From contig NW_002060951.1 in assembly GCF_000150275.1 (NCBI RefSeq), positions 1,312,297 through 1,376,296 on the forward strand: DNA of 64,000 nt, read 5' to 3'. A program made the translations under genes and the position numbers. Positions within the stretch are counted from its first letter, which is position 1. Each line of letters opens with the position of its first letter. This document shows, piece by piece, positions 13,601 through 26,535 of this stretch. The notes under the pieces were generated by a model. The model was not told the origin of the DNA. It saw nothing but the letters and a program-made list of their open reading frames with translations, and did no database searches. The stretch comes from Trichoplax adhaerens (taxonomy: Eukaryota; Placozoa; Uniplacotomia; Trichoplacea; Trichoplacidae).

Positions 13601-16600
13601 TGTATACATTTATATAAATTCGAGTGTTTACGTTAGTGTCGCCACGATCTATGCTTACTGTCTGCTAAATATTTCTATATCTTCGAATCAACAATCTAGC
13701 ATCGTTAAAAATAGAGTCTATTCATTTCTACCCTTAAAATTCACTCAATGGTGCCTTTATTGCTAGCTTGTGACATAAACTTTGCTGATAGTTAAAAAGA
13801 AGTCTATTTAAAGATCTCTTATTAGCATAGTAACAATAGCAGTTGCCAGTCATAACGGTAAATAATATAGCATGATTGATATTGAAATAAATAAGACGTC
13901 ACAGGCGTTCTATTTATACTATAAACTTCAGTAGTTGTTTATACGGGTGTTTTGTCCCATTTTGATCAAACAATAATTTAAATCTTTTTCATACCAACTG
14001 TCTAATAATAAAAAACGTAAAACCTATCCATAGGTACTAGTAGCCATATGCTTTGTTGTTATTACTAATCCTTTTCAGTCTTTTACTCGTATATTATTTA
14101 TCAATATAGAAATACGTCAATAAAACTATGACCTTTGCCAAGTATTAATTAACCTACTAACACAATGATAGGCGCTGGCAGAATCGATGATCATATGCAC
14201 TTGATGCTGCTATTTAGACGAAGACAATCGTTTATATTATAGTCCAAATGGGCACTGGTCATAAAATACGCGTAGTCTATAGCTGGTATAGTAATTGTTT
14301 ATGCTTGAGTTTGCAATCTAGAAAGTAATCTGAGTTTATAGGGTGAGACCGTAAATAATTTTGTTTTTCAGTTTAGTGTTTATTACATCCTATCTTTAGC
14401 AACTATCTTTCTTAGAACTTTATTATTTGCCTGCAACACTTTAATGGAATGTAAACATTGGAGATAATTAGAACAAAATTTTGTGCAACCGACATAGAAA
14501 CTGATGATCAAACTTACATATATGGGTCTAAGATTACCATTGAGTAATGCAGGCTCAATTTTATCTGAACTTTTGAGGTTTACTACTGCATTATAGAGCT
14601 CATAAGAATTAGATAAATCTATCTTAATACTCGTATGGTACATTAAGGATAATCCTCAATTATATGGAGTAGGATTTTAACTGAGTAATACCTATTCCAT
14701 GCATTAGCAAGGACATCTATCTTAAATTATAATTAGAGAATGTTCTAGTTCGCATGTTATAAGATAGTAAAACGCATATTAAAGCTACTGTAGTAAACAA
14801 TATTACGGACACATTACGTATGAAATAATAAATTCTAGCATATAAAAGAAAAGAACAGAGGTTCAATAGAACATTAATTTGATATGATTATAGAGTTATA
14901 CGGTACAGGTACAATAATTAAATAAAAGTATTTCAAATTTTGATAATTAAAATGTCGGAGATAACGATTTACCTATTATTTATGGAAATCTCCGAAAACA
15001 ATCATCTAGCAGTTATGCTAGTTACAGTATTACCTAATTTGAAGTAAAGAATATAGTATATTTACGTTATAGAAAAATCTTTATTTACAGGTAGAACAAG
15101 ATGTCTCATATAATCTTTATTTTAGCTTGCGTAAAGTTAAATTTGACCATTTCATTATGTTAGCAAAATATTTATTTTCGGTCAAGAAATACTATTTTTT
15201 ATATTGATTTAGAAATGGAATGATTAAAATTCAACTTTCATTCCTGATATATTAAATACAGAACTTTTTAATTTTACATAAATCTGATACATTTACTACT
15301 TCTAGGATGATAAATAAATAAGCAATATATCATGTAGCCCATTATAATTATGCCCGTATTTGATGGACTGGTTGTCAATTAAGTAATCAAATGATATATC
15401 TAGGAGGAGGATTTATTTGGTTGTTACTACAACAAAGCATTAGAGAAAAGATATAATTAGTAAACACATTCAATATATAACTAAAACTAGCACATACTTA
15501 TACTCAAGTCATTTGATTGAACTGAAGGACGAGAATTTTTTCTAACCTACTTAATGGAATAAATACATGAATACTAGGTTATATAAACATCACCCGGCAG
15601 CCTGCATAATCAAGACTTGTTTATTTGATAATATTACGACTGTAATATTGATGATTGACTATAATTGATGAATAGATTATCTACCAAGTTATAAAATAAT
15701 CTCTCAATAAAGTAAAATGAAATTTACTTCTCTAGCTGTATAAGTGATGAATCTACATAAGTTTTAGAGAAAACTATTATGATAGCTCATAGACTAGTAA
15801 ATATACATATTCTTTGATTATATATTCACAACTTATTTCTTATTCTCAATTACATGGAAATAAAGTTTGTATCATATGCTAGTTAAGATAACATTAATCA
15901 TATTAGGAAGACTTTAATTAAGTGAACAAGGCTGCAAAATAGCTCTAGTAATAACAAAGTGACGAATACTGGATTCGTATTTACAGAAGTACGATGCTAC
16001 TCTGCTAATTAAAATTTTCGCTACGTATCATTATTAAAAGTAGCATCTGTTATCTACTTAAATGTGTTAAAGATGTTAAGTAAGATAATTGCAGCAAAAC
16101 AAAATCATGTTAATAACTTAATTGATAGTCAATATATACCACAGATGGTCATGCATGATATGCCGAAAATATGTAATCTATTGCCGGAGAGGAAATGGCT
16201 GCTATCAAGTAATTTCAATGTTAATTAGCTTAATTATAGGTAAAATTTATGCAGATTACAATATTGCTGATAGCGATACATCATACACAATGCTACATTT
16301 AGATTGCTTCGAAATGACAGAGAAAGGAATGCAAAAAACTGGAACCTCTACTTTTATAAATCAGCTGGAAATGCATACTAGTTACTAATAACATTATGAA
16401 CGTTATAAAATCCATCATTAGTTTTATTGATTTTTACTATCTATCTATAATATAGTTTGATTCCTTGGACAATATTTACATCGCTATTGATTTTATATAG
16501 TTATATCAATAACTATTTAATTCCTAGCAATTAAGTCCTCATCGTCGTAAAATTTTATGCAATTTCCGACAACAATAATTAGGGTTGTGAATTTTTATCT

Positions 16601-18115
16601 AATTCATCATTAATTTGATACGATTATGCATTATTAATACTTCATTATAAATAATTTTATCTATATTTCTATTTATATTCATGTAATGTTAGGGCATACC
16701 ATCATTCGTTTTTGTATAACTTAACCTATAATACTACTTGGCTTCAACAGCTTTATGTGTATCAGCATTATCTAAATACAATTATGTTTGTAATAAAGTA
16801 AGCTTTATGAAATTTATCGACGGCATCATTACGTTTGCGCTATTTATCTACTGTATAGCATTTATTTAATTGTTCCATAATTTAGTCTAATTTGTTACTA
16901 GCTTTCTGCAATCATATCTCTAACATCCGTTTGATATTATTACAATTACTGTACGCCTATAACGTGATTAATTGCAGATCATTATATATATATATAACAT
17001 ATACACAAATAGTATCCGAAATTTTGTAGTTTTTGTAATGACTGAATAGAGGATTAGTCAGCTTTAGCATGGCATTTACATTTCATAATAACATTGGAAC
17101 GGTACGAATAATATAAAATTTGGATAGAATTGTATCGGCATTATAACTGAAAGAAATCAACTACTATATAGCAAAAATTAACATTCATAGCAAATAGCTT
17201 AATAGAATGTTGGATACAATAGAAAAGATATTAAAGCAATTATCAATCCGATAAGAAACATGAAATTTATTGAATAGTTGAACGAGTTAAGAAAGACAAG
17301 GAAATAGGCGTTGAATAATTCCCTTAGCTACAGTGTAACTAACATTAGGCTTACACTTATTGTATCAATTCAATAAGATTAATTAAATCAATACAAAAGG
17401 AATAATATAAAGTCAACAATTTACTCAATAGGGAGCGCTATGACGATTAATATACGTTGATAGTATTCTTATCAATTCAATTGCGAATTCTTGAAATTAC
17501 GTGGATGATAACTAAGCCTATTATCGTTTTATTTGTCTATAGTTTTTTTCTTAGATACAGTCCATGGCAGAATACTACTAACGTCCAATTTTAAATAAGA
17601 GACTTATCAAGATCAACAATAGAATAGATGGCGACTAAATGGGGGGTACTAATAATCAAAATGGGCTGGATGACATCAATTTAATTCTAATCAATTTGTC
17701 AACACGTGAATACAACCAGTTCATCACTTATCCAAGACAATAACACCCTCTTGGGCTATATAGACTTAGTGTCGGTTGCCATTTCTGTTAAAACTCTATC
17801 CTGTCATATTGTGTTGGTAGTTTTATGTTGCACGTTTTTGCTTGCCGGTACCCTTTAAACCGTTTTTCTCGACATCCTTTCTTAGTCGATTTAATTATTA
17901 TTATTGGCTACTTATTTCCTCGCTTTACAACCTGTAAACTATTTATCTATCTGTTAGTGAGATCATTTATTGGATATAAATCGTTTTATTCTGTAGGATT
18001 ATAGCTGCTGTTGTATGGTCAAGTTGAAAAATTTGATCCAAGTTAGCTTATGATTGTTTATTAGTTTATATTGATCGTTGGTTTAAAGCGGACTAATCTC
18101 CATACTACTGCCATC
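10633..18115. other. Gene-poor AT-rich interval
   Basis: About 7.5 kb without a convincing gene. The first few hundred bases are probably the 3' UTR of the OXR1-like gene. Open frames at 10993-11286 (+), 14383-14643 (-) and 16122-16388 (+) lack splice partners or recognisable domains; two of them begin with TTG rather than ATG. Confidence 0.55.
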
Positions 18116-18961
18116 ATGCGTCTTGAGCCTAAATTGAGAATGCTACAGAGTCGAAGCCGCTCCAATCATTCACTACCAAAATTGCTAGAGCCATCTACAG
18201 TAACAGCAGATCAAGAAAGTAAAAAAATAGACTCATCTGGTAATAATTTCGTCCGAAGACGTTATACCTTTACCGCTAAAGATACGCCTGCTACTGATCC
18301 ACAGCGTGAAATTATTCGTCAACGTTTTGCAACAAGAAGACTCAGTAATAAGAACGATCAACTTCAGTGCCCATCGATTCCACAAGCAAATCGAAGGAAA
18401 AGTAGTGTTGGAAATTCTGTCTTGGTTAAACAAAATTATAACGAATCGCCCAATCGACGCCCTAGTATTAGAAGCCATGCAAATGAAAAATCTACACAAT
18501 CTGCTTTGCCTGGTTTAAATCAGTTGCATTTAGTACAACAAGCCCAATATTATAATGATAATCATAGTGTATGTTCGTATGATGCTGAAGATGAATATGA
18601 TAGCCATAATGATAATGATTCAATCAGTGATTCAAGCTCAGTTTATCAATGTTTAACCAAGAAAAATCTTAAATTAATTCCTAAATCAAGTCAAGCTATT
18701 ACTACGACAACCACTAATGAAGGCCAAAAGCAAAAGCTCGAAATGGGTTACGATTCCGGTATTAACGAAATCACAAATCTTCCATCATCATCATCTAAAG
18801 GTAAATTAAAACGTCGCAAAAAGAAATCCAATGATAGTCACCAACAGTGTGACCAAATGACTACACGTATCATGAATTGGCTAAATGATTGTCATGAAAA
18901 AGAACAAGAAGGCCAATTACCTATTCTATTTCAGAGCCAATTAACTAATTATCGCTGTTAG
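18116..18961 (+). CDS. Intronless orphan protein, basic and low-complexity
   Basis: Single uninterrupted frame of 281 residues. The open frame runs back to a TTG at 18071, but the ATG at 18116 has a good context (GCCATCATGC) and is taken as the start; a stop at 18062 closes the frame upstream. The N-terminal third is rich in Arg/Ser (MRLEPKLRMLQSRSRSNHS; VRRRYTFTAKDTPATDPQR), the middle is Asn/Ser/Asp-rich, and a lysine/arginine cluster (KLKRRKKKSN) near residue 230 looks like a nuclear localisation signal. The last 40 residues (MTTRIMNWLNDCHEKE) could form a helix. No family was recognised. Codon use and the length of the frame in AT-rich DNA support a real gene; a retrocopy or a terminal exon of a larger gene are alternatives. 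Confidence 0.55.
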   Translation: MRLEPKLRMLQSRSRSNHSLPKLLEPSTVTADQESKKIDSSGNNFVRRRYTFTAKDTPATDPQREIIRQRFATRRLSNKNDQLQCPSIPQANRRKSSVGNSVLVKQNYNESPNRRPSIRSHANEKSTQSALPGLNQLHLVQQAQYYNDNHSVCSYDAEDEYDSHNDNDSISDSSSVYQCLTKKNLKLIPKSSQAITTTTTNEGQKQKLEMGYDSGINEITNLPSSSSKGKLKRRKKKSNDSHQQCDQMTTRIMNWLNDCHEKEQEGQLPILFQSQLTNYRC

Positions 18962-20010
18962 AATGATATGAAATTACTTTTTATTCTTGATATGAGATAT
19001 TAAGATAGAAAAGGAAAGATTTAAGATAGCTTTATTAATTTTGCAAACTCATTGACCCCCGATAATCATGCCATAACCTTTTAATATTTACTGTATATTT
19101 GAATCAACTGTGAGGTGTTTAGTGGTCCAATACTTCATTATTTCCTCATTTAGTCCTGATGACTGGTCATAAGCTTTTCAATTTAAAACAATTCTCTTTT
19201 CCTTCTAGCCTGACAAACAAATAGTGAATCATCATCCTATTCAATGTCATGTTTTACAATTTGACAATCTGCATTGAACTATAACTATTCTATAATAGTA
19301 GAATTCAATCATAACGTCTACATCAATAGTTATAATGAAATGTTATTTTATCTAAGATGTTCCAGATTGTTTCAATCGCTGAATCTCTTGTTTTTTATCG
19401 CGTCAACATAATAACTTACAAAATAACTCTAATTACTTTAATATGCCAACCGTATTCATTGTTATCCAGAGACTTTAACAACAACGTGATCGCTATTTTT
19501 ATGAAATGAAAAATAATCTTTAGTATTGCTATAATGTTGTTAATGATGACTATATGGGGCAAGAATGAAGGCAAAAAAATAGGACAAATCACTCTTTTAA
19601 CGGGATATTATCGACTTAAGCTATTTATTCAACTGTTATTTTACTTAAATGATTGATAGATTGCCTGTATAATTAGGATAATTTATAAAGATGAATTGAA
19701 GAAAGATGTACCTTTTTATTGTAAAATATCATTACTATTGGCTAAAAATGCTTTTTAATATGTACCATTTATGAGCGTGTAACGCTTATAGGCTAAAATT
19801 TTTATATGATGTAAATTATTGTATTCTAATATAGAATTTGAAAAATTCGTAGCGAATTAATAAACAAAAAGCAACAAGAATTCATTTCATTCTCTTTTAG
19901 CCTACTTGATTTGTGTTTAAATGAGCATAAAGATTGAAAAGACTTAACCAGTTTCTATTCCGCATTGTACTCCATAGAACCTCGTATATAGTTTCTTTTC
20001 TCTAAGATTG
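18962..20010. other. Non-coding interval
   Basis: No gene seen. AT-rich sequence with the probable 3' UTR of the orphan gene at its left end. Confidence 0.5.
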
Positions 20011-20349
20011 GGTAAGGCTGATATACTTTTGATACACTAATAGAAATGATAAAGTTCATGACTACAAGATAGACAATAATTTCTTGAATCATACTACATA
20101 AATCCGAAGGATTTGTCGCTATGCAAAATGCTTATATTGATTATAGGATAGTTATTCATTTCTTGCATCATGGTACAGTGTCGTGTAAGTTAGGGCAAGA
20201 CTGATATACTTTCGAATAGAAATGATAAAGTTTATGGTTGCAAGATAGACATAGATTTCTGGAATCATACTACACAAACCTGAAGGATTTGTTGCTATGC
20301 TTAATGCTTCTACTGACTGCAGGATAGCTATTAATTCCTTGTATTGTGG
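20011..20349 (-). pseudogene. Duplicated LRR-like segment, one copy broken
   Basis: Two tandem copies of a roughly 160-180-base unit (20011-20174 and 20191-20349) share blocks such as AGAAATGATAAAGTT and GAAGGATTTGT. On the minus strand the right copy has an open frame reading ELIAILQSVEALSIATNPSG then LCSMIPEIYVYLATINFI, with leucine-rich-repeat spacing. In the left copy the same frame has three stops in its first half but keeps ATNPSDLCSMIQEI. This looks like a duplicated and decaying LRR exon belonging to the minus-strand LRR/membrane array. Confidence 0.45.
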
Positions 20350-20868
20350 AATAGTGTTTGAAAAAGACTGCTGTTAATATGAACTATGCGAGTTAGGCAT
20401 TTACGCTTATTTTTTAATTCCTATTTTGCCTCAAAACGCTCACGAAAAAGACTTAATTTCAAGTCAGGAAGTAAAACTCTCCCGGACTAAATGAGGTTGG
20501 CGGTGACATACGATGGAAATATTTATATGACATATACAAAACGAAAACTTGTTATATCTGTACGTTGATCTGCAGTAGCAGAGCCATAGATTAACATCAG
20601 CCTAATTAATAAATTAAATATAGAAACATACTAAATCATTGCTATCAAGTTATTATTTAGTAATGGTCTATAATTGAGATTCGGGTTGTAATTGCCCTCT
20701 GAATTAATGCAACAGAAAAATGCTACATGGAAAATCTATCTGCCTGTTTCTGAATAAATCACTCAACAGGTTGTTGATCTTTCTGCGACTTCATCAGGGC
20801 TATGTATCAAGAAGTATATTATGTAATATGTAAATCATTTACGCACCAAAGTCATGTCAAAATGGATA

Positions 20869-21073
20869 TTATGGACTAGGACTTAAACCTAATCGGCCAA
20901 TTTTATTTATTGCTAGTCCAATGTATTTAATAATATCTAAGTCATGAGAAAGCCCATCTGCTAAAAATTGGAGGTTATTGTTAATTATAACAATAATAGC
21001 CATTATGCTAAAATATAGAAGAGAATCTATCCAAACATAATAGTCCATGAGTCTTAACACAACATGAATATAG
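20869..21073 (-). CDS. LRR-like exon, array fragment
   Basis: Open minus-strand frame that follows a plausible acceptor (TTTTATAG) at 21074 and ends at a TAA at 20869. It reads LYFSIMAIIVIINNNLQFLA then DGLSHDLDIIKYIGLAINKI, which fits two leucine-rich repeats: hydrophobic positions every two to three residues and Asn at the turn. It begins inside the frame and no partner exon was identified, so it is either an exon of an LRR gene or a relic. It supports the view that the 20-31 kb minus strand derives from LRR genes. Confidence 0.4.
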
Positions 21074-21260
21074 CTATAAAATACTGAAAATATCTTAGAG
21101 GATGACAGCTTTATTATGGCATAAACAGAATCTTAAAACGGAAGCGAATTTACTCTAGTATCCGCAAAACAAGGCATTAAATTTTTGCACAATAATGTTG
21201 TACAATAGTTTTCATCATCGTACCAGATCTATAATAAATTACTTCGTGGCATAAATTGGT

Positions 21261-21690
21261 AAAATTAATGTGTATCGTACTGTTCGCTCGCATAACTCTT
21301 AAGTAATTGTTTGATTAAGTTTAAATGAGGAACTATATTAATATTAAAATAGTAAAAATAAATTATATAAAATTAATGTACCTATCAAATCATTCGGTCC
21401 CATAATTCTTAAGTAATTGTTTGATTAGGTTTAAAAATGTGAAGTGATATTAACATTAAAGTAGTTAAAAATAAATTATATAAAATTAATATGACTATCA
21501 TAGTGCTCAGTCCCATAATTCTTGAGCAATTATTTGGTTACGTTCAAAATTATGGAGCATTATCAATATTAAAATAGTGAAAAAATTATATAAAATTAAT
21601 ACATCTATCATACTATTCGGCCCCATAAAGTAATTGTTTGGTTAAGTTTAAAAATGTAAAACAATATTAATATTAAAATAGCATAGACCA
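21261..21690. repeat. Four tandem copies of an AT-rich unit of about 112 bases
   Basis: Units begin near 21291, 21401, 21514 and 21624, each with the core CATAATTCTTAAGTAATTG or a close variant, followed by TTAAAATAG and AATTATATAAAATTAAT. A partial copy precedes the first. The copies differ by substitutions and small indels; the fourth lacks the TTCTTA of the core. No coding role was seen. Confidence 0.9.
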
Positions 21691-23998
21691 ATCGTTATCT
21701 TTATTTTGTAAACTATCCTAAGCAAACATTACATTAGTAGAGCCAAGAGAAGAAATCTCTTTAATCGGCGGCACGGTGACAGAATATCAAAATAAATATA
21801 CTTAGTTAAGGCATCCTATCGTCATTTGTATGAGCAAATTGTATGGATATCAATTAGCAATCGTTACCCCATATCGCGCCAAGTTTATCTTGTTGTGTTG
21901 GAAAGCAAGAGGGTCCGACTAGCCGAAGAAAGTTATATTAAATCTGCAATTATATTAATTAATTATAAATAGATCAACGCATCCTATTTGTTTTAAAGAG
22001 AATAATTACAATTTACTACTGTACATGTTAGATCAGATCGATCGGCAATTGTTGCTCTATATTGCGCCAAGTTTAGTAAAGGCTGTCAATGTTGAGACTA
22101 GGAATCAGTTAATCTTATAATACTTCTATCAAGGGATAAAAACAATTACCAATTACGATAACAAGTGAGCCTTAAGAATTTTGCGATTTCTATTTAGAGT
22201 GAGGAGCAATAAATGATTTTATTCACCTTTCGTGTTGAAACAACACATTAGATGAAGCTAGGTCCATTTTATAGTTGATTAATTAAATCTTGGTTGAATG
22301 GATTGCTGATATGAAAGAATTTAGACATCCATAGTGGTATCTATTAATGAGACGTAGGATATATCGATAACAGAAATCAATTTGTCTAAAAAAGCTTATT
22401 TCAATAAATAATTAAACCTAGATTAAATAGGAGCTTTGTTTAAATCAATCAGAAAGCAAGAACGATATAGAATAATAAATTTAGCCGCATGAATAAATGT
22501 TCTAAAAAGTAAATGAAGGAATATATATATTATTAAAAATGGTTAAATGAAATGGAATAGTGTAAACGATATCATAACCTTTCTAGGAAATAGAACAAGG
22601 GAGTTTTGTATTCTATAGTTTACCAATCCTGTTGATATAATTTATATATTGTAGTTCTAACAGCTATACTTGCCACAATAGATAGAATTAAATTATTCAT
22701 TAAATTAATAGCTAACATCTCAGCGCTGATACTTTCTCATTACATCGAATAATTTCTTCGTTTGTCCATTAATGATGTTACATTCATGTGACGCCGTTGC
22801 TATTCGGAATGTTACACCTAATATTGTGCCGAGGCGCCAAAATGAGATATCGTAGGAGTATTTATAACTTGGGAATAAGAATTGAATATTAATAGATTAG
22901 ATACAAAGTTGGCTGTTAAAATAATAATCGCAACCTGATACAAATGCATATCATGAGCTATTTGACTTACGATTGTATTTATAATCTGTATTCGTTTAAA
23001 ATGCTCTCATAGTTGTGTAATGTAATTATTCAAATTCATAATTTCAAATATGTCAATATATGGAAAGCTATGACTAATAGCAGAATAAAGTATATATTAA
23101 TGACAAGCCCGCACAATTTACTTTAAACTATTAATTATGTAAAAACGAGAACTAGAAAAAATTATTTATAAGTAATGGGTTTATAAAGTTCACCTCAATC
23201 TAAAATGTACTACCAGTAACTTCACATAGACTATTTAAATTTGGTCGTTTAAGTATGCCTCGAATTATTGATTTTCAAAGGAAACTGAATTTACCTATTT
23301 ATAGTTATTTTAGTATCAGCTACTGGCATTTCATTAGTCACAGTAAAAATTACAAATCCGTGCTACAATAAGTTCTAGAGTATACTAAGGTGGTGATCGA
23401 TGCACTCGCTAGTTAACGCATCTAATTAAATTTCGGATGAGGGTTGTGGATTTTTTATGATATTAACAAGATACTTGAAAGACTTCCGACATAAATCAAG
23501 TTCAAATAAGATTTGTATATTATTAGTCCATTGCTGCCATCAATAAAGTCAGAATTAATTAGCTGTATACTAATGATCATGAATAAAATACTTGTTACTT
23601 TTGCTTTATTGCTTATAGTGATAAAAGCAGGTAGAATGTATGCTTCGATAGGTTCTAAAGTACATCAAGGTCAAAACAAACGTATTAATTGATTACCGTA
23701 CCTGAGCATATTTAGGTTTAGAGTTACGGAAGTCATATATTTTGGAAGAGATTTGAAAAGACTTCCAACAGAACTACGTTTAAAAATTTTTGTATGTTAT
23801 TTGCCTCAAAATAGATAGAAATACAGTATAACTTATGTGTAATATAAATGTATCATAGTATAGTAGGCATAGTCATCAAGGTAGTAAAACATCATTACTA
23901 GCCAACATTCATAATGCTCAGTAGAACATAATTACTAGCTATTCGCAGTGATCCTATATTGGAAATAGATTTCTACAATTGCAGTAAGATTATATATG
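21691..23998. other. AT-rich interval with diverged duplications
   Basis: No gene supported. Short diverged duplicates are present: 21851-21888 and 22039-22075 share GCAAT..GTT then GCGCCAAGTTTA, and 23465-23520 resembles 23745-23795 around AGACTTCC. These look like decayed members of the neighbouring array. Confidence 0.45.
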
Positions 23999-24226
23999 TT
24001 ATTCAGTATCTAAATCGCTTTGCATAGGTATTGAATCATGAGTATTTCTGTTATAAGGATTACAGGGAGAATTCGATTTCAAGAAATAATTATAACATCT
24101 CCACTCTGTTCTGTACAATAATGTGAGTAGCTGATCCTTACCAGGAAGATTACAACTAATAACGTTATTCCATCTGACGTAAGCGTATAATGATGATTGC
24201 GCTTTATTTGACAAACTCAACACCAT
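23999..24226 (-). CDS. Small hypothetical ORF downstream of the membrane gene
   Basis: ATG-initiated frame of 75 codons on the minus strand, 438 bases past the stop of the 24664-26287 membrane protein gene. The composition is mixed and protein-like (SLSNKAQSSLYAYVRWNNV; KDQLLTLLYRTEWRCYNYF), with no membrane segment and no recognised family. It could be a small gene, an alternative 3' exon of the membrane protein, or chance. Confidence 0.25.
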   Translation of the reverse strand: MVLSLSNKAQSSLYAYVRWNNVISCNLPGKDQLLTLLYRTEWRCYNYFLKSNSPCNPYNRNTHDSIPMQSDLDTE

Positions 24227-24663
24227 TAATTAATCGCTTATCGCTTATAGTAGTACTGCATAAACAGAATCTATTTGAGACGCTTTCAAAAAGGAAATGA
24301 TATACAAGCTGTAGTACGATCAAAATTTGGATATCATTCAGAAGTGTCTGATAACAGTTATTCAAAAATAGTTCTCTTTGAATATTATAAAACAGAATTT
24401 CCTTACGATGCTAAAAATTCAGCAACTGGATATTAATTTTTACAGGATCGTATTGAGTCAGAATTGCAAATAAGTACAATTAGTAGTTGTTGTATGGTAG
24501 GAAATATAAATAACATAGGCAAAATACAGACTCTAATAACGATATAGAATTAGTGGAAAATTGAACGTTGTTTTAAAAACACGTAGATGCCATCAAAAAT
24601 AAATTACTGTAGCATATACTTTAAAATCTGCCTATTTGATAGATTGTGATATTGCAACAGAAT

Positions 24664-26287
24664 TTAGCCTCTACGTTTTCGAATTGCTTCAATCTCTATT
24701 GGAGGTGTTTGAAGAATATTAGACTTGATCATAATAATAGTAACAGATATAAACTGATTAAAAGTAAGCAAAATCAAGAGAATACAGCAAGTTAACTTAA
24801 ATTGTTCTGTTTTAGCTTTGAGAGTATAAATTAACCAGCCTAGTGATACTAGATTGCTAACCAATCCTACTGAGGTAGCAATTAAATAATTTATTATCTG
24901 AAAATATAAATACAGTAATCAGTTAGATTTACAATTATTTTCAGGTAGTAAGAGAAAAACTTACTAATTTTTCAGATGAATTTCTAGCTTGTTGACAACC
25001 AAATATAAAGGAAACGATAGCCTAAGAGGTAAAAAAATTAAGATTACAACGTATACGATTATATTTGCTCTATCTATTAAATAGAGATATAAGCAAGCTT
25101 TTACATCTATATTAATGTTATGTATAAAGTATCCAGAGTGCGTAGCTCGTGAATCGAATATCAATTTTGGAGTAGAAATGAAATTATCAATTTCTTGTAG
25201 AAAGTCAAATTTTTGTTAATTATACTGTGATTCAACTACTATTTTCAATCTCACCATGATTGCTGTTGGAACTGTAAGTTGCAATAACACAGGTGCAGTC
25301 GATACACTAGGGATAAACCACTGTACAATGATTATACAGCCACAGCAAAGTTGACCTAATCCACTAAAATAGCTCACTTTGGATAAAACGGTATTTTCGA
25401 GAAAGATCTTAGTTATATTCCTCCAACTGATCAAGTTTACTAAAGTAGGAATACGATCGCAGATAGAATTAATACAAAAAATGCTGAAACTTGTTATAGC
25501 AGAATCGAGGATCAGGAGGCTAAAAGAGTAGAATGTCCAAGTTGGAGTAATAACAGCGGTGTAGAAGATAAAAATACTGTTAATTAATCCACTAATGGCG
25601 ATAATATAGGCGAAAAATTCAACGGCTACCGCCTACAAAATTGAATCCGTTTTATCAACTTAGTGGATCGATATGAAGGATATTCTACTAGATGATTGAA
25701 AGATAGAATAATCATGCTGTAATCAAATCAAGTGTGATCTTACCGTAAACGATAAATTACAGCTGCGCTGGCAGATTATCCCGATATTACCTAAAACTAA
25801 CATCTATAAATGATCCAATTTATTACGGTTAGACTGTGATATGATAACATTATTGGAGCAATCATATTCACTTTCCCAGAATGATATTAATTAATATAAT
25901 AAGAAATTGGAAACTACAGTAATGATCGTAACAGATGATTCTTACATTGGTACCAAGATAGGTATTGGATAGCTGCCTGCCAAAAATTAAATTTAAATAA
26001 TAATGTATCAAACCGATACATCCTGCTATTAAACATTGCCTGCTAATCTTTCTAGTTATTAAGCAAGTATTGGTGACTTCTTCTTGTCCCACAGAATTTT
26101 GTAATTCCATCCAGTATTGGTAGCTGCTGTAGATGTTGGAAGAGATGATAATAACATCGATGATAGCCATGTAACTAATAGCTACTTTTTGATTAAATGT
26201 TAGACTCTGGGCCAGTGGCATTTCATAAAAAGCTGTTGACGAAGCCATTGAGGTAGACATTGCCATAGCGGTAGAAATAATAGTCAT
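24664..26287 (-). CDS. Multi-pass membrane protein, possibly receptor-like
   Basis: Five exons on the minus strand: 26287-25946, 25803-25744, 25632-25255, 25021-24965, 24897-24664. Every intron is phase 0 with good donors (GTAAGA, GTAAG, GTGAGA, GTAAGT) and pyrimidine-rich acceptors. The joined product is about 356 residues with seven to eight hydrophobic segments: one around VAISYMAIIDVIIISS, one around LIAGCIGLIHYYLNLIF, two in exon 3, two spanning the exon 3/4 junction, and two in exon 5 (NYLIATSVGLVSNLVSLGW; LTCCILLILLTFNQF). The size and topology resemble 7TM receptors, but no rhodopsin-type DRY or NPxxY motif is visible. LRR-like segments lie just upstream on the same strand and may be its ectodomain exons; the true 5' end is therefore uncertain. 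A reading that ignores the intron at 25254-25022 meets a stop at 25216. Gustatory-receptor-like and other lineage-specific 7TM families are alternatives. Confidence 0.5.
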
Positions 26288-26535
26288 CAAGGAGAATGAA
26301 AAGCTGAATAACAACTACAAAATAAATAATATTGAAAAATAGAAGATCAGAATGATATTACCATTAAATGTTTCCATTCCTACGTCCAATTGATTGCTGT
26401 TAAGCAGCGAAATTGATATGCCAATATGCAATTACAACAGGAATGATTCAGAGTATGGTAGTTTAAGGTCTACCTATGGTCTAAAAGGCATCATTTATTT
26501 TCATGGACTTTAAGGGGTTAACACAGTTTATTATT

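Noticed and set aside
16122-16388. 88-codon plus ORF
   Set aside because: TTG start, no splice context or domain; expected by chance in 7 kb of non-coding DNA.
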